Numbered from the stretch's first letter, positions 8,404 through 19,077 are shown. The stretch is DNA of 64,000 nucleotides from Modestobacter italicus (GCF_019799965.1 NZ_JABGCJ010000005.1:310001-374000); one strand, 5' to 3'. Made by a program: numbers and translations. The notes: a model not told the origin generated them from the sequence alone.

Positions 8404-9123
8404 GTGAGCGGAACCGCACCGCAGCCTGCGCAGCACGACCGCCCGCCGCCGCTCCGGCCGGCCGCTGACCCGGGGATGGGAGGCTGCCCAGGTGAGCGCG
8501 CACGCCGTCCGGCCCACCGGGGCCCGCCGATGACGCCCCGCGGCCAGGAGACCAGCGCCCGGCTGCTGGACGCCGCCCTGGCGGTGCACGCCGAGCTCGG
8601 GCACGAGGGGCTGACCGTGCAGGCGGTGCTGGACCGCAGCGGGGTGAGCCTGGGCAGCCTGTACCACCACTTCGGGAGCGCGACCGGCCTGGCCGCGGCC
8701 CTCTACGACCGGTGCATGGCCGAGCTGCTCGAGGCGGTCGTCACCGACCTGCGGCGCGCCCGGACCGCCCGGACCGGGGTGCGGGCCGTCGTCGCCGCCT
8801 ACCTCCGCTTCACCCGGGAGCACCCCGACGCGGCGCGCTACGTGCACGCCTCCTCCTACGCCGCGTTCCTCCCGCAGCACGCTGCCCGCAGCGCCGCCGC
8901 GAAGGCCCCGCGGATCGAGGAGCTCTACGGCTGGTTCGCCGGCCACGTGGCGGCCGGCCGGATCGTGGACCTGCCGCTCGTCGTGCTGGAGGGCCTGGTC
9001 ATCGGCCCGCCCGCCGAGCTGTCCCGGCGGTGGCTGGCCGGCGCTCCCGGGATCGACCTGGCGGCCGCGGAGCGCACCGTCCCCGACCTGGTCTGGCAGG
9101 GCATCCGCGGCCCCGTCGACTGA
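8404..9123 (+). CDS. TetR/AcrR-family transcriptional regulator
   Basis: A TetR helix-turn-helix is clear: ARLLDAALAVHAELGHEG, then TVQAVLDRSGVSLGSLYHHF. A helical ligand-binding C-terminal half follows. The GTG at 8404 is favoured because a TAGGCT box ends 7 nt upstream, but this gives a 42-residue Pro/Arg-rich N-terminal extension. The ATG at 8530 would start just before the DNA-binding domain, as is usual for the family. It overlaps (ATGA) the stop of a possible 13-codon leaderless ORF starting at 8492, so coupled initiation there is a real alternative. It probably controls itself and the divergent membrane protein. Confidence 0.85.
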   Translation: MSGTAPQPAQHDRPPPLRPAADPGMGGCPGERARRPAHRGPPMTPRGQETSARLLDAALAVHAELGHEGLTVQAVLDRSGVSLGSLYHHFGSATGLAAALYDRCMAELLEAVVTDLRRARTARTGVRAVVAAYLRFTREHPDAARYVHASSYAAFLPQHAARSAAAKAPRIEELYGWFAGHVAAGRIVDLPLVVLEGLVIGPPAELSRRWLAGAPGIDLAAAERTVPDLVWQGIRGPVD

Positions 9124-9131
9124 ACGCCGGG

Positions 9132-9887
9132 TCAGCTCCGGCGGTCGGCCAGGAAGCGGAACCGGTCGCGGGTCGCGGTGACCCGGTCCGGGTCGACGTC
9201 GGCGAGCACGATCGTCTCCACCCCCGACGCGGTCGCCAGCAGCTCGCCCATCGGGTCCACGACCCGGCTGTCACCGGCGTGCTCGGTGCCGTCGCCGGCG
9301 GTGCCCACCCGGTTGCAGCCGACCACGTAGGCCTGGTTCTCGATCGCCCGGGCCTGCAGCAGCGTCGTCCAGTGGTGCCGTCGGGCACTGGGCCAGTTCG
9401 CCGGCACCAGGTAGACGTCGGTGTGCGGCGCCGCCGCCCAGAACACGTCCGCGAAGCGCAGGTCGTAGCAGATGAACGGGGTGATCCGCAGACCCCCGAC
9501 CTCGACGGTCACCGGGCCGGTGCCCGAGCGGAACCGGGTGCGCTCGTCGGCGAACGGGTGGATCTTCCGGTAGCGGTGGGCGGTGCCGTCCGGGCCGGCG
9601 AGCACGAATGTGTTGTGCGGCAGCTCGCCGGCCACGTCCACCTCCGGGCAGGTGCCGGCCACCCAGACGCCGTGCTCGGCGGCCTGGGCGGTGAGGAACT
9701 GCGCCGAGGGCCCGTCCTCGGGCTCGCCGATCCCCGGGGTCATCGAGAAGCCGGTGGAGAACGTCTCGGTGAGCAGCACCAGCTCCGCGCCGGCGCCCAC
9801 CGCCCGGGCCACCTGCGGCGCGAGCCGGGCGAAGTTGGCGTCCCGGTCCTCCCAGACGATGTCGTGCTGCACCGCGGCGATCCTCAC
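9132..9887 (-). CDS. Carbon-nitrogen hydrolase, omega-amidase type (YafV/Nit2-like)
   Basis: This 251-residue nitrilase-superfamily enzyme has the Glu-Lys-Cys triad visible as LLTETFSTGF, YRKIHPF and ICYDLRF. The FSTGFSM and NWPSARRHHW segments match omega-amidases, which hydrolyse alpha-ketoglutaramate or alpha-ketosuccinamate to the keto acid and ammonia. The GTG at 9887 overlaps the aminotransferase stop by 4 bp (GTGA), so the two are translationally coupled. The pairing fits the glutamine transaminase-omega-amidase route, in which a transaminase using glutamine is driven forward by removal of ketoglutaramate. Confidence 0.88.
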   Translation of the reverse strand: MRIAAVQHDIVWEDRDANFARLAPQVARAVGAGAELVLLTETFSTGFSMTPGIGEPEDGPSAQFLTAQAAEHGVWVAGTCPEVDVAGELPHNTFVLAGPDGTAHRYRKIHPFADERTRFRSGTGPVTVEVGGLRITPFICYDLRFADVFWAAAPHTDVYLVPANWPSARRHHWTTLLQARAIENQAYVVGCNRVGTAGDGTEHAGDSRVVDPMGELLATASGVETIVLADVDPDRVTATRDRFRFLADRRS

Positions 9888-11083
9888 TGCATCTCCTTCA
9901 ACCGCCGGGCGGCGTCCTCGAGCACGGAGTCGGACTTGCAGAAGGCGAACCGCACCAGGTGCCGGCCCAGGTGCGCGTCCGCCGGGTCGTAGAACACCAC
10001 GGCCGGGACGGCGACGACGCCGGCCCGCCCGGGCAGCGACCGGCAGAACGCCCACCCGTCGCCGTCGGGCTGCACCGGCCGGACGTCGACGGTGGCGAAG
10101 TAGCCGGCCTGCGGGCTGACCACCGGCAGCCCCGCCTCGGCCAGTCCGGCCACCAGCAGGTCGCGGCGCCGTTCCAGGTCGGCGGCGATGCCGGTGAAGA
10201 AGGCGTCCGGCAGCCGGAGCCCGGCGGCGATCGCCGGCTGGAACGGGCCGCCGTTCACGAAGGTCAGGTACTGCTTAGCGGTGCGGACGGCGGCGACCAG
10301 CGGCGCCGGTCCGCAGACCCAGCCGATCTTCCAGCCGGTGGTGGAGAAGGTCTTGCCGCCGCTGCCGACCACCAGCGTGCGCTCGGCCATCCCGGGCAGG
10401 GCGGCGAGCGACCGGTGCCCGGCGCCGGTGAAGACCAGGTGCTCGTAGACCTCGTCGGTGAGCACCAGCAGGTCGGCCGCGGTCGCCACCTCGGCCAGCA
10501 GCGTCAGCTCCTCGGAGCTGAAGACCTTGCCGGTCGGGTTGTGCGGGGTGTTGAGCAGCAGCAGCCGGGTCCGCGGGGTGACCGCGGCCCGCAGCTCGGC
10601 CTCGTCGAAGGTCCACTCGCCGGTGGTGATCCCGCCGGTGCTGGCCGGTGGGCGCAGCGGCACCGGGCGCAGCACGCCACCGGCCATGGCCACGGCGGCG
10701 GCGTAGCTGTCGTACATCGGCTGGAAGAGGACGACCTCGTCGCCGGGCTCCAGCAGCGCGATCAGCGCGGCGGTCAGCGCCTCGGTGGCGCCGGCGGTCA
10801 CCAGCACCTGGTCGGCCGGGTCGTACGCCAGGCCGCGGAACCGCTGCTGGTGCTCGGCGATCGCCGCGCGCAGCTCGGGGTGCCCCGGGCCGGGCGGGTA
10901 CTGGTCGTAGGGCGTGCCGATCGCCGCGCGGGCGACGTCGAGCACCTCGGCCGGGCCGGGGGTGTCCGGAAAGCCCTGCCCGAGGTTGACCGCTCCGGTG
11001 GTCACAGCCAGCGCGCTCATCTCGGCGAAGACCGTCGTCCCGAAGCCCTGCAGCCGGGACGAGAGGTACGGCGCGCGGGTCAT
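9884..11083 (-). CDS. PLP-dependent aminotransferase (class I/II, glutamine transaminase K/YbdL-like)
   Basis: The 399-residue fold-type I aminotransferase shows VNLGQGFPDTPGP near the N-terminus, NTPHNPTGKVFS, the aspartate in LTDEVYEHL, the PLP lysine in GSGGKTFSTTGWKIGW and a C-terminal HLVRFAFCK. The GQGFPDTPGP and SGGKTFSTTGWK segments resemble kynurenine/methionine aminotransferases that accept glutamine. It lies between an NmrA-like reductase (ATGA overlap) and an omega-amidase (GTGA overlap), forming a three-gene operon. Exact amino donor and acceptor are not determinable from sequence. Confidence 0.9.
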   Translation of the reverse strand: MTRAPYLSSRLQGFGTTVFAEMSALAVTTGAVNLGQGFPDTPGPAEVLDVARAAIGTPYDQYPPGPGHPELRAAIAEHQQRFRGLAYDPADQVLVTAGATEALTAALIALLEPGDEVVLFQPMYDSYAAAVAMAGGVLRPVPLRPPASTGGITTGEWTFDEAELRAAVTPRTRLLLLNTPHNPTGKVFSSEELTLLAEVATAADLLVLTDEVYEHLVFTGAGHRSLAALPGMAERTLVVGSGGKTFSTTGWKIGWVCGPAPLVAAVRTAKQYLTFVNGGPFQPAIAAGLRLPDAFFTGIAADLERRRDLLVAGLAEAGLPVVSPQAGYFATVDVRPVQPDGDGWAFCRSLPGRAGVVAVPAVVFYDPADAHLGRHLVRFAFCKSDSVLEDAARRLKEMQ

Positions 11084-11961
11084 GCTGCCGGGCCTCCCGC
11101 GCCGAGCACCTCGGCCAGCGGGGTGGCCGGGCGTCCCAGCAGGTCCGGGACGGCAGTGCTGACCGCGGCCATCTCTCCCGCCGCGATCGCGGTGTAGGTG
11201 GACACCCAGGCGTCGACCAGCCAGCGGGGCACTCCATACCCGGCCCGGCTGGCGTACGCCTCCTCGACGGTCTCCCGCTGGTAGCGGACCGGCCGCCCGG
11301 TGACGGCGGTGACCGTCCCGGCGACCTCGTCGAGGGTGAGCGCCGCCGGGCCGGTCAGGTCGTAGGCCGCCCCGGCGTGCGGCGCCGGGTCCTGCAGCAC
11401 CGCCGCGGCGACGGCGGCGATGTCCGCCAGCGCCACGACCGACGCCCGGCCCTCGCCCGCGGGGCCACGGAGCACGCCGTCCTCCCCCACCAGCGCCGGC
11501 ATGTCGTCGGCGTAGAGCCCGTCCCGGAGGAACGTGGTGGTCAGGCCCAGCGAGCGGGCGTGCTGCTCGGTGGCCCAGTGGTCGCGGGCCAGGGTGAACG
11601 TCGCGTCCGGCGCGGCCCCGAGGAACGACACGTAGACCAGGTGCCCGACCCCGGCGTCGGCCGCCGCGTCGAGGAAGCTGCGGTGCACCTCCACCCGGTC
11701 GGCGGACTCGCTCGCCGACACCATCAGCACCGTGCCCACGCCGGCCAGCGCCTCCCGCACCACCGGCCGGTCGGCGTAGGGCGCGGCGACGACGGTGGCG
11801 TCCGGCAGCCGCGGTGCGCGGGACGGGTCGCGGACCAGCAGCCGCTGGTGCACCCCGGCGTCGGCGAGCAGCCGGGCGACCAGGCTGCCGAGCCGCCCGG
11901 TCGAACCGGTCACGGCGATGGTCGGGTCCGCGGAGTCGGTCACCGGCCGATCCTCGCCCAT
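11080..11961 (-). CDS. NAD(P)-binding NmrA-like reductase
   Basis: The 293-residue atypical SDR has the dinucleotide motif AVTGSTGRLGSLVARLL and an NmrA/HSCARG-like layout (LVYVSFLGA, DLTGPAALTLDEVA). It lacks an obvious YxxxK triad, as is usual for this group, which includes redox sensors and quinone reductases. The ATG at 11961 lies 7 nt after TACCGA, consistent with a leaderless transcript; an ATG 24 nt further upstream would precede this box. It is first in a tightly overlapping operon with the aminotransferase and omega-amidase. Function within that operon is unknown. Confidence 0.78.
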   Translation of the reverse strand: MGEDRPVTDSADPTIAVTGSTGRLGSLVARLLADAGVHQRLLVRDPSRAPRLPDATVVAAPYADRPVVREALAGVGTVLMVSASESADRVEVHRSFLDAAADAGVGHLVYVSFLGAAPDATFTLARDHWATEQHARSLGLTTTFLRDGLYADDMPALVGEDGVLRGPAGEGRASVVALADIAAVAAAVLQDPAPHAGAAYDLTGPAALTLDEVAGTVTAVTGRPVRYQRETVEEAYASRAGYGVPRWLVDAWVSTYTAIAAGEMAAVSTAVPDLLGRPATPLAEVLGAGGPAA

Positions 11962-12045
11962 CCCCCGTCGGTACCGCTGCCCCATGGGTGCCCCGCGCTC
12001 CGCGCCAGGCTCCGGATCGGACCGCGGACCGAGTCGAGCCCGTCC

Positions 12046-13827
12046 TCAGCCGCCCGTTCCACGCCAACGGCGACGGAGCATGTGCGCAGCCGCCTTGGGG
12101 CGGCGGTCCCGGGTGAAGACGCCCTTGCGGTTGCCGTCGACCCGGCTGGTGCCCGGGCCGGTGGCGAAGTCGGCGAAGTTCCAGACGTGCTCGCCGACGA
12201 CGGCGTCGATCCGGTCGAAGACCCGGTGGTACATCTCCAGGAACTCGACCTGGTACTCCTCGCTCCACGGCAACGGGGTGACCTGGTGCAGGCCGGCGAC
12301 CGTGTCGGCGCCGTACTCGGTGACGATGATCGGCTTGCCCTCGGTCGCCCAGCCGGTCAGCTCGGCCTCCAGCGCCTCCTCGGCCGCGACCAGGTCACCG
12401 GCGTGCCGGTACCAGCCGTAGTAGCGGTTGAGCATGACGACGTCGGCGTACCGGTGCAGCCGGTCCTTGCCGTACGCGGAGAACATCATGTTCGCGAAGC
12501 CCACCGGCCGGGTCGGGTCCAGCTCCCGGGTCAGGTCGAACAGCGGCTCGAAGTACGCGCACGCCTCGTCGGTGTCGGACTCCGGCTCGTTGGCGATGCT
12601 CCAGAGGACGACGCTCGGGTGGTTGCGGTCGCGGGCCACCAGTTCCCGGATCGCCTGGGCATGGGCGGCGTGGCCGGCCTCCCCGATCGTCTCCGCGGAG
12701 AAGGTGGGCACCTTGGGGCGGCCCAGCGCGAACGCGGCCAGGGTCATGTTCTGCCCGACCGCGGCGGTCTCGTCGATGACCACGATCCCGTTCCGGTCGG
12801 CGAAGTCGAGCACCTCCTCGGCGTAGGGATAGTGCGCCGTGCGGAAGCTGTTGGCGCCGATCCAGCGCATCAGCGCGGCGTCGTGCACCAGGAAGACGTC
12901 GTCGTGGCCCTTGCCGCGCACCGGCAGGTCCTCGTGCTTGCCGAAGCCGGTGAAGGAGAACGGCTCGCCGTTGATCAGGAACTGCTGGCCACGGACCTCG
13001 ACGGTGCGCACCCCGACCGGCAGCACGTAGCTGTCCACCAGGTCGGGGCCGTCGGTCAGGGACAGCTCCAGGTCGTACAGGTAGCCCTCCCCCGGTCGCC
13101 ACGGGTGCACGCCGGCCACCTGCAGAACGCCGGACGCGCCCTCAGCGGTGGCCACCTCGACGCCCTCGGCGTCCCGCAGGACCGCCCGGACGCCGAGCCC
13201 GTCGGCGCCGACCGCGCCGACCCGGTACTCCACCGTGCCGGAGTCCCCCGCCAGGCCGGTGACCACGGTGACGTCGTCCAGGTGGGCGTGCGGGGTGCTG
13301 TGCAGCCAGACCGAGCGGTGCAGCCCGGCGTAGTTGAAGAAGTCGTGGAAGTAGACCTGCCTGCGTCCCCGCGGGGTCTCCTCGACCTCGCCCGGGGGCA
13401 CCGACTCCCACGTGAGCTCGTTGTTGACCACCACGGTCACCCGGATCGGCTCCCCGGGGCGGACGTGCGCGGTGACGTCGGCCTCGAAGGGGGTGTAGCC
13501 GCCCTCGTGCCGGGTGACCTCCACGTCGTCCACCCAGACGACGGCCCGGTGGGTCGCCGCGTCGAACCGGAGGAGGACGCGCTGCCCGGCCCAGCCCCGC
13601 GGCACCCGGACGGTGGTCTGGTACCAGGCGTCCCCGACGTGGTCGCGCACCGCGGCGTCGGCGAACAGGTCGTTGTAGCTGGCCGGCACCGGCACCTCGC
13701 GGGTCTCCTGCAGCCGACCGCGCCACCAGCCGGCCTCGCGCCCGACGCCGTCCGGGTCGAGGCGGAACTGCCAGAGCCCGTCCAGGCTCCTCCGCTCGCG
13801 GGTGGGGCTGTCCTGGGGGCGGAGCAT
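12046..13827 (-). CDS. uidA: Beta-glucuronidase, glycoside hydrolase family 2
   Basis: This 593-residue GH2 enzyme has the sugar-binding, immunoglobulin-like and TIM-barrel domains in order. The acid/base glutamate is in WSIANEPES and the nucleophile in VTEYGADT. A GNRKGVFTRDRRPK segment carries the N-x-K motif that in E. coli GUS contacts the glucuronate carboxylate, so glucuronidase is better supported than beta-galactosidase. There is no signal peptide, implying cytoplasmic cleavage. The ATG at 13827 follows TACTCG by 6 nt and probably has a very short or no leader. The gene is divergent from a LacI regulator across a GGCAA-N4-TTGCC operator, in a locus with UxaC and a UxuB-like enzyme. 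Confidence 0.92.
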   Translation of the reverse strand: MLRPQDSPTRERRSLDGLWQFRLDPDGVGREAGWWRGRLQETREVPVPASYNDLFADAAVRDHVGDAWYQTTVRVPRGWAGQRVLLRFDAATHRAVVWVDDVEVTRHEGGYTPFEADVTAHVRPGEPIRVTVVVNNELTWESVPPGEVEETPRGRRQVYFHDFFNYAGLHRSVWLHSTPHAHLDDVTVVTGLAGDSGTVEYRVGAVGADGLGVRAVLRDAEGVEVATAEGASGVLQVAGVHPWRPGEGYLYDLELSLTDGPDLVDSYVLPVGVRTVEVRGQQFLINGEPFSFTGFGKHEDLPVRGKGHDDVFLVHDAALMRWIGANSFRTAHYPYAEEVLDFADRNGIVVIDETAAVGQNMTLAAFALGRPKVPTFSAETIGEAGHAAHAQAIRELVARDRNHPSVVLWSIANEPESDTDEACAYFEPLFDLTRELDPTRPVGFANMMFSAYGKDRLHRYADVVMLNRYYGWYRHAGDLVAAEEALEAELTGWATEGKPIIVTEYGADTVAGLHQVTPLPWSEEYQVEFLEMYHRVFDRIDAVVGEHVWNFADFATGPGTSRVDGNRKGVFTRDRRPKAAAHMLRRRWRGTGG

Positions 13828-13859
13828 GTCGCCGAGTAGGACACAGCCGCGGCGGGTGC

Positions 13860-13873
13860 GGCAACGGATTGCC
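13860..13873. promoter_or_regulatory. LacI-type operator 1
   Basis: GGCAACGGATTGCC consists of perfect inverted half-sites GGCAA/TTGCC around CGGA, located between the divergent glucuronidase and LacI genes. A near-identical copy lies at 16229-16242. Confidence 0.65.
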
Positions 13874-13893
13874 ACGGATTGTCGTGCCGCGGG

Positions 13894-13899
13894 CACACT
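13894..13899 (+). promoter_or_regulatory. -10 box of the LacI gene (leaderless)
   Basis: CACACT ends 7 nt before the GTG at 13906. Confidence 0.4.
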
Positions 13900-14894
13900 C
13901 GGGTCGTGGACGGCTCACGAGCGGACGGGGTGACGATCTACGACGTCGCGCGCGCGGCCGGGGTCGCGGCGTCCACGGTCTCCCGCACCTTCTCCCGCCC
14001 CGGGCGGGTGCACGCGGACACCGCCGAACGCGTCCGGCAGGCCGCCGACTCCCTCGGGTACCGGACCACCCCGCAGGCCCGGGCTCATGCGACCACCCGG
14101 ACCGGGATGATCGCGGTGCTGGTCTCCGACATCGGCAACCCGGTCTACGCCGAGATGGTGCGGGGGGTCCAGGCGGCGGCCAGCGCGGCCGGCTGCACCG
14201 TCCTCCTCGCCGACTCCCAGGAGTCCGACCGGCAGGAGCGCGCGGCTCTGGAGCGAGCGCTGCCGTCCGTGGACGGCGTCGTGCTGGCCGGCTCACGGAT
14301 GTCGGACTCGGCGATCCGGGTGATCGCCAAGCAGAAGCCGCTGGTCGTGCTCGGCCGCGCGGTCGGCGACGTGCCCAGCGTCGTCCCGGACAACGGCCGC
14401 GGCATGCGCGAGGCCGTCGAGCACCTGGCCGGGCTGGGGCACTCCTCGCTCGGCTACGTCGCCGGCCCGGCGGCGTCCTGGGCCGAGGGGACGCGCTGGC
14501 GGTCGTTGCTCGACACCGCCACCGAGCTCCAGCTGCGGGTGCGCCGGCTCGGCCCCTCCACCCCCGACGTGGCCGGCGGCATGCGTGCCGCCGAGGAGCT
14601 GGGCGGACACTCGATCTCGGCGGTGCTGGCCTACAACGACCAGCTGGCGATCGGTGTGCTCCGCGGTCTGCGGGGCCGAGGGGTCCGGGTGCCGGAGGAC
14701 GTCAGCGTGGTCGGGTTCGACAACATCGGCGCCGCCGAGCTGGTCACGCCCGGGCTCACCACGGTGGCCGCGCCCCTGCACGCCGGCGGCGCCGCGGCCA
14801 CCCGGGCGCTGCTGGCCATGATCGACGGCGCACCGGGCGCCACCGGGTCACCGGTCGTCCTCCCCGTCCGCCTGGTGGTGCGCGAGTCGACGGC

Positions 14895-16175
<1,281 letters not shown>

Positions 16176-16228
16176 GCCGCAACCCTCGGGGCCGGTGGAG
16201 GCGGCGACAAGCCCCGGAGACAACTGCT

Positions 16229-16242
16229 GGCAACGCATTGCC
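16229..16242. promoter_or_regulatory. LacI-type operator 2
   Basis: GGCAACGCATTGCC differs from operator 1 at a single centre base. It lies between the divergent larA-like and uxaC genes, 32 bp upstream of the uxaC start. Confidence 0.65.
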
Positions 16243-16273
16243 GCCGGGTTCCCGGCCACCGGAGCATCGCCGG

Positions 16274-17683
16274 GTGCCCTCCGCTGCCCTGAACCGGCAT
16301 CCCGACCGGCTGCTGCCCGCCGATCCGGGGGTCCGCGACGTCGCCCGCCGGCTGTACCAGGCCGTGCGCTCCCTGCCGGTCATCTCCCCGCACAGCCACG
16401 TCGACGCCCGGTTGCTCGCCGAGGACACCCCGTTCCGCGACCCGGCCACGCTGCTGGTGACGCCGGACCACTACGTGACCCGGTTGCTGCACGCGGGCGG
16501 CGTCCCGCTGGCCGACCTGGGCGTGGGGTGCAGCGACCTGTCCGAGGACGAGAGCCGGCGGGTGTGGCGGCTGCTCTGCGAGCACTGGCACCTCTTCCGC
16601 GGCACGCCCTCGCGGTACTGGCTGGAGGCCGAGCTCGCCGAGGTCTTCGGGGTGACCGTCCGCCCGTCGGGCGAGACGGCCGACGCGGTCTACGACCAGG
16701 TCGCCGGGTGCCTGGCCCAGGCGTCCCACCGTCCCCGCGCGCTGTTCGAGCGGTTCGGCATCGAGGTGCTCGCCACCACCGACGACCCGTGCGACGACCT
16801 GGCCGCGCACGCGGCGCTCGCCGCGGACCCCGGCTTCGCCGGCCGGGTGCTGCCCACCTTCCGGCCCGACCGGTACCTGGAGGCCGGGCAGCCGGGCTGG
16901 GCCGCCGGGGTGGCCCGGCTGGGCGAGGTCAGCGGGGTCGACACCGGCACGTGGTCCGGCTGGGTGGCGGCGATGGAGGACCGTCGGGCGTTCTTCCGGG
17001 CCCACGGCGCCGTCTCGGCGGACCACAGCCATGCCGACGTCGGCACCGAGCCGCTGGACGACCCCGAGCGGGTGTACCGGGCCGCGCTGGCCGGTACCGC
17101 CACGCAGCAGGAGTCCGTGGCGCTGCGCCGGCACATGCTGCTGGAGATGGCCCGGATGTCCTGCGAGGACGGGCTGGTGATGACCCTGCACCCCGGCGTC
17201 CGGCGGAACCACCACGGGCCGACCCTGGCCGCACACGGCCCGGACACCGGGCACGACATCCCGCTGCGCGGCGACTTCACCGATCCGCTGCGCCCGCTGC
17301 TGGAGCGGTTCGGCACCTCCCCGGGGCTGCACCTGGTGCTGTTCTCCCTGGACGAGACGGTGTTCTCCCGGGAGCTCGCCCCGCTGGCCGGCTTCTACCC
17401 CTCGGTGTACGTGGGCGCACCGTGGTGGTTCCTGGACGCACCGGCGGCCGTCCGGCGGTTCCGCGGTGCGGTGACCGAGACAGCGGGCTTCTCCCGCACC
17501 TCCGGGTTCATCGACGACACCCGGGCGTTCTGCTCCATCCCCGTTCGGCACGACATGTCGCGGCGGCTGGACGCCGGGTACCTGGCGGGCCTGGTGGCCG
17601 AGCACGTGCTGGACGAGGACGAGGCGCAGGAGACGCTGGCCGACCTGGTCGCCGTCCGCCCGCGCGAGGTGTTCCGGCTGTGA
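16274..17683 (+). CDS. uxaC: Glucuronate isomerase
   Basis: The 469-residue product belongs to the amidohydrolase-like UxaC family, which isomerises D-glucuronate to D-fructuronate (or galacturonate to tagaturonate). Visible features are PVISPHSHVDARL (metal-binding HxH), the family-typical long insertion, and a C-terminal GFIDDTRAFCSIPVRHD, with length close to the usual 470. The GTG at 16274 follows GGAG by about 11 nt. It is the first gene of a plus-strand pair with the mannonate-forming reductase (GTGA overlap) and is divergent from the larA-like gene across operator 2. Confidence 0.92.
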   Translation: MPSAALNRHPDRLLPADPGVRDVARRLYQAVRSLPVISPHSHVDARLLAEDTPFRDPATLLVTPDHYVTRLLHAGGVPLADLGVGCSDLSEDESRRVWRLLCEHWHLFRGTPSRYWLEAELAEVFGVTVRPSGETADAVYDQVAGCLAQASHRPRALFERFGIEVLATTDDPCDDLAAHAALAADPGFAGRVLPTFRPDRYLEAGQPGWAAGVARLGEVSGVDTGTWSGWVAAMEDRRAFFRAHGAVSADHSHADVGTEPLDDPERVYRAALAGTATQQESVALRRHMLLEMARMSCEDGLVMTLHPGVRRNHHGPTLAAHGPDTGHDIPLRGDFTDPLRPLLERFGTSPGLHLVLFSLDETVFSRELAPLAGFYPSVYVGAPWWFLDAPAAVRRFRGAVTETAGFSRTSGFIDDTRAFCSIPVRHDMSRRLDAGYLAGLVAEHVLDEDEAQETLADLVAVRPREVFRL

Positions 17684-19035
17684 GCTCGCTGCGCCGCACC
17701 ACCGCCGCGCCCCCGGTGCGGCTCGTGCACCTGGGGCTGGGTGCCTTCTCCCGCGCCCACCAGGCCTGGTACACCGACCGGGCGCCCGATGCCGAGGGCT
17801 GGGGCATCGCCGCCTTCACCGGCCGGCGGCCCGACCTCGCCGAGGCGCTCGCCGCGCAGGACGGCCTCTACACGCTGGTCACCCGGGCCGCCGGGGGCGA
17901 CGACCTCGCGGTCGTCCGGTCGGTCGTGTCCGCCCACCCCGCGACCGACGGCGACGCATGGCTGACCGCCCTGGCCGCACCCGAGGTCGCCGCCGTCACG
18001 CTCACCGTCACCGAGGCCGGCTACCTGCGGGACGCCGCGGGCCGGCTGGACACCGCCGACCCGCGCGTCGTCGCCGACGTCGCCGCACTGCGGGACGGCC
18101 CCGGCGTCGTCCGCACCGCACCGGGGCGGCTGGTGGCCGGGCTGCTCGCCCGCCGCCGGGCCGACGCCGGGCCGCTGGCGCTGGTGTCCTGCGACAACCT
18201 GCCGGACAACGGCGCGGTGCTGCGGACCGTGGTCGAGGACCTCGCCGCCCTCGTCGATCCGTCGCTGCTGGCGTGGGCAGCCGGGCAGGTCTCCTATGTG
18301 ACGACCGTGGTCGACCGGATCACCCCCGCGCCCACCGATGCCGACCGGCAGGCCGTGCGCGCCGCGACCGGGGTCGACGACCGCAGCCCGGTGGTGACCG
18401 AGCCGTTCAGCGAGTGGGTGCTCGCCGGCGACTTCCCGGCGGGCCGGCCGCGCTGGGACGCCTCCGGTGCCGTGCTCACCTCGGACGTGGCGCCGTACGA
18501 GGAGCGCAAGCTCTGGCTGCTCAACGCCGCGCACTCGATCCTGGCCTACACCGGGCCGGCGCGCGGGCACGTCACCGTCGCCGACGCGGTCGCCGACCCG
18601 GTGTGCCGGGGCCTGGTCGAGGCCTGGTGGGACACCTGCACCCCGCACCTCCGGCTGACCGGCACGGAGGTCACCGACTACCGGGACGCGTTGCTGGAGC
18701 GGTTCGGCAACCCCCGGATCCGGCACGCGCTGGCGCAGATCGGCGTCGACGGCTCCCAGAAGCTCCCGGTGCGCATCGTCCCGGTGCTGCTGCGCGAGCG
18801 GGCCGCCGGCCGGCTGTCGGACGCCGCCGTGGCGGTGCTCGCCGGCTGGTCGGCCCATGTCCGTGACGCGTCGCCGCTCCGCGACGTCCGGGCCGACGAG
18901 CTCACCGGCCTGGCATCGGGCCCGCCCGCCGTCGTCGTCCCCCAGTTGCTGAGCGCCCTCTCCCCAGGCCTCGGGGACGACGCCGGCCTGGTGGCCGCCG
19001 TGCGGGGAGAGCTCGGGGCCGCCACCCGACGCTGA
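17680..19035 (+). CDS. uxuB: Mannitol-dehydrogenase-family oxidoreductase, D-fructuronate reductase (UxuB-like)
   Basis: The 451-residue polyol-dehydrogenase-family protein begins with a Rossmann segment (VRLVHLGLGAFSRAHQAW) and carries the catalytic-domain signature KLWLLNAAHSILAY with the conserved lysine and the N-x2-H motif. In the hexuronate pathway UxuB reduces D-fructuronate to D-mannonate with NADH. The GTG start overlaps the uxaC stop by 4 bp, so it is co-translated with the isomerase. A mannitol 2-dehydrogenase or tagaturonate reductase role is possible on sequence alone; context favours fructuronate. The next pathway gene, mannonate dehydratase (uxuA), is absent here. Confidence 0.87.
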   Translation: MSSLRRTTAAPPVRLVHLGLGAFSRAHQAWYTDRAPDAEGWGIAAFTGRRPDLAEALAAQDGLYTLVTRAAGGDDLAVVRSVVSAHPATDGDAWLTALAAPEVAAVTLTVTEAGYLRDAAGRLDTADPRVVADVAALRDGPGVVRTAPGRLVAGLLARRRADAGPLALVSCDNLPDNGAVLRTVVEDLAALVDPSLLAWAAGQVSYVTTVVDRITPAPTDADRQAVRAATGVDDRSPVVTEPFSEWVLAGDFPAGRPRWDASGAVLTSDVAPYEERKLWLLNAAHSILAYTGPARGHVTVADAVADPVCRGLVEAWWDTCTPHLRLTGTEVTDYRDALLERFGNPRIRHALAQIGVDGSQKLPVRIVPVLLRERAAGRLSDAAVAVLAGWSAHVRDASPLRDVRADELTGLASGPPAVVVPQLLSALSPGLGDDAGLVAAVRGELGAATRR

Positions 19036-19045
19036 CGCCGCGCCG

Positions 19046-19077
19046 TGCAGTCAGCGCATGTTTGCAGTGAGTGCAGT
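19046..19077. promoter_or_regulatory. TGCAGT repeats at the TetR promoter
   Basis: Three direct TGCAGT copies (19046, 19063, 19072) precede the TetR/MFS pair. The middle one overlaps a TTGCAG that would be the -35 for the CATGCT -10 at 19086-19091 with an 18-bp spacer. It may be an autoregulatory operator. Confidence 0.4.

Noticed and set aside
12046..13827. Beta-galactosidase call for the first GH2 gene
   Set aside because: The GNRK segment with the N-x-K motif and the uronate-pathway neighbours support glucuronidase.
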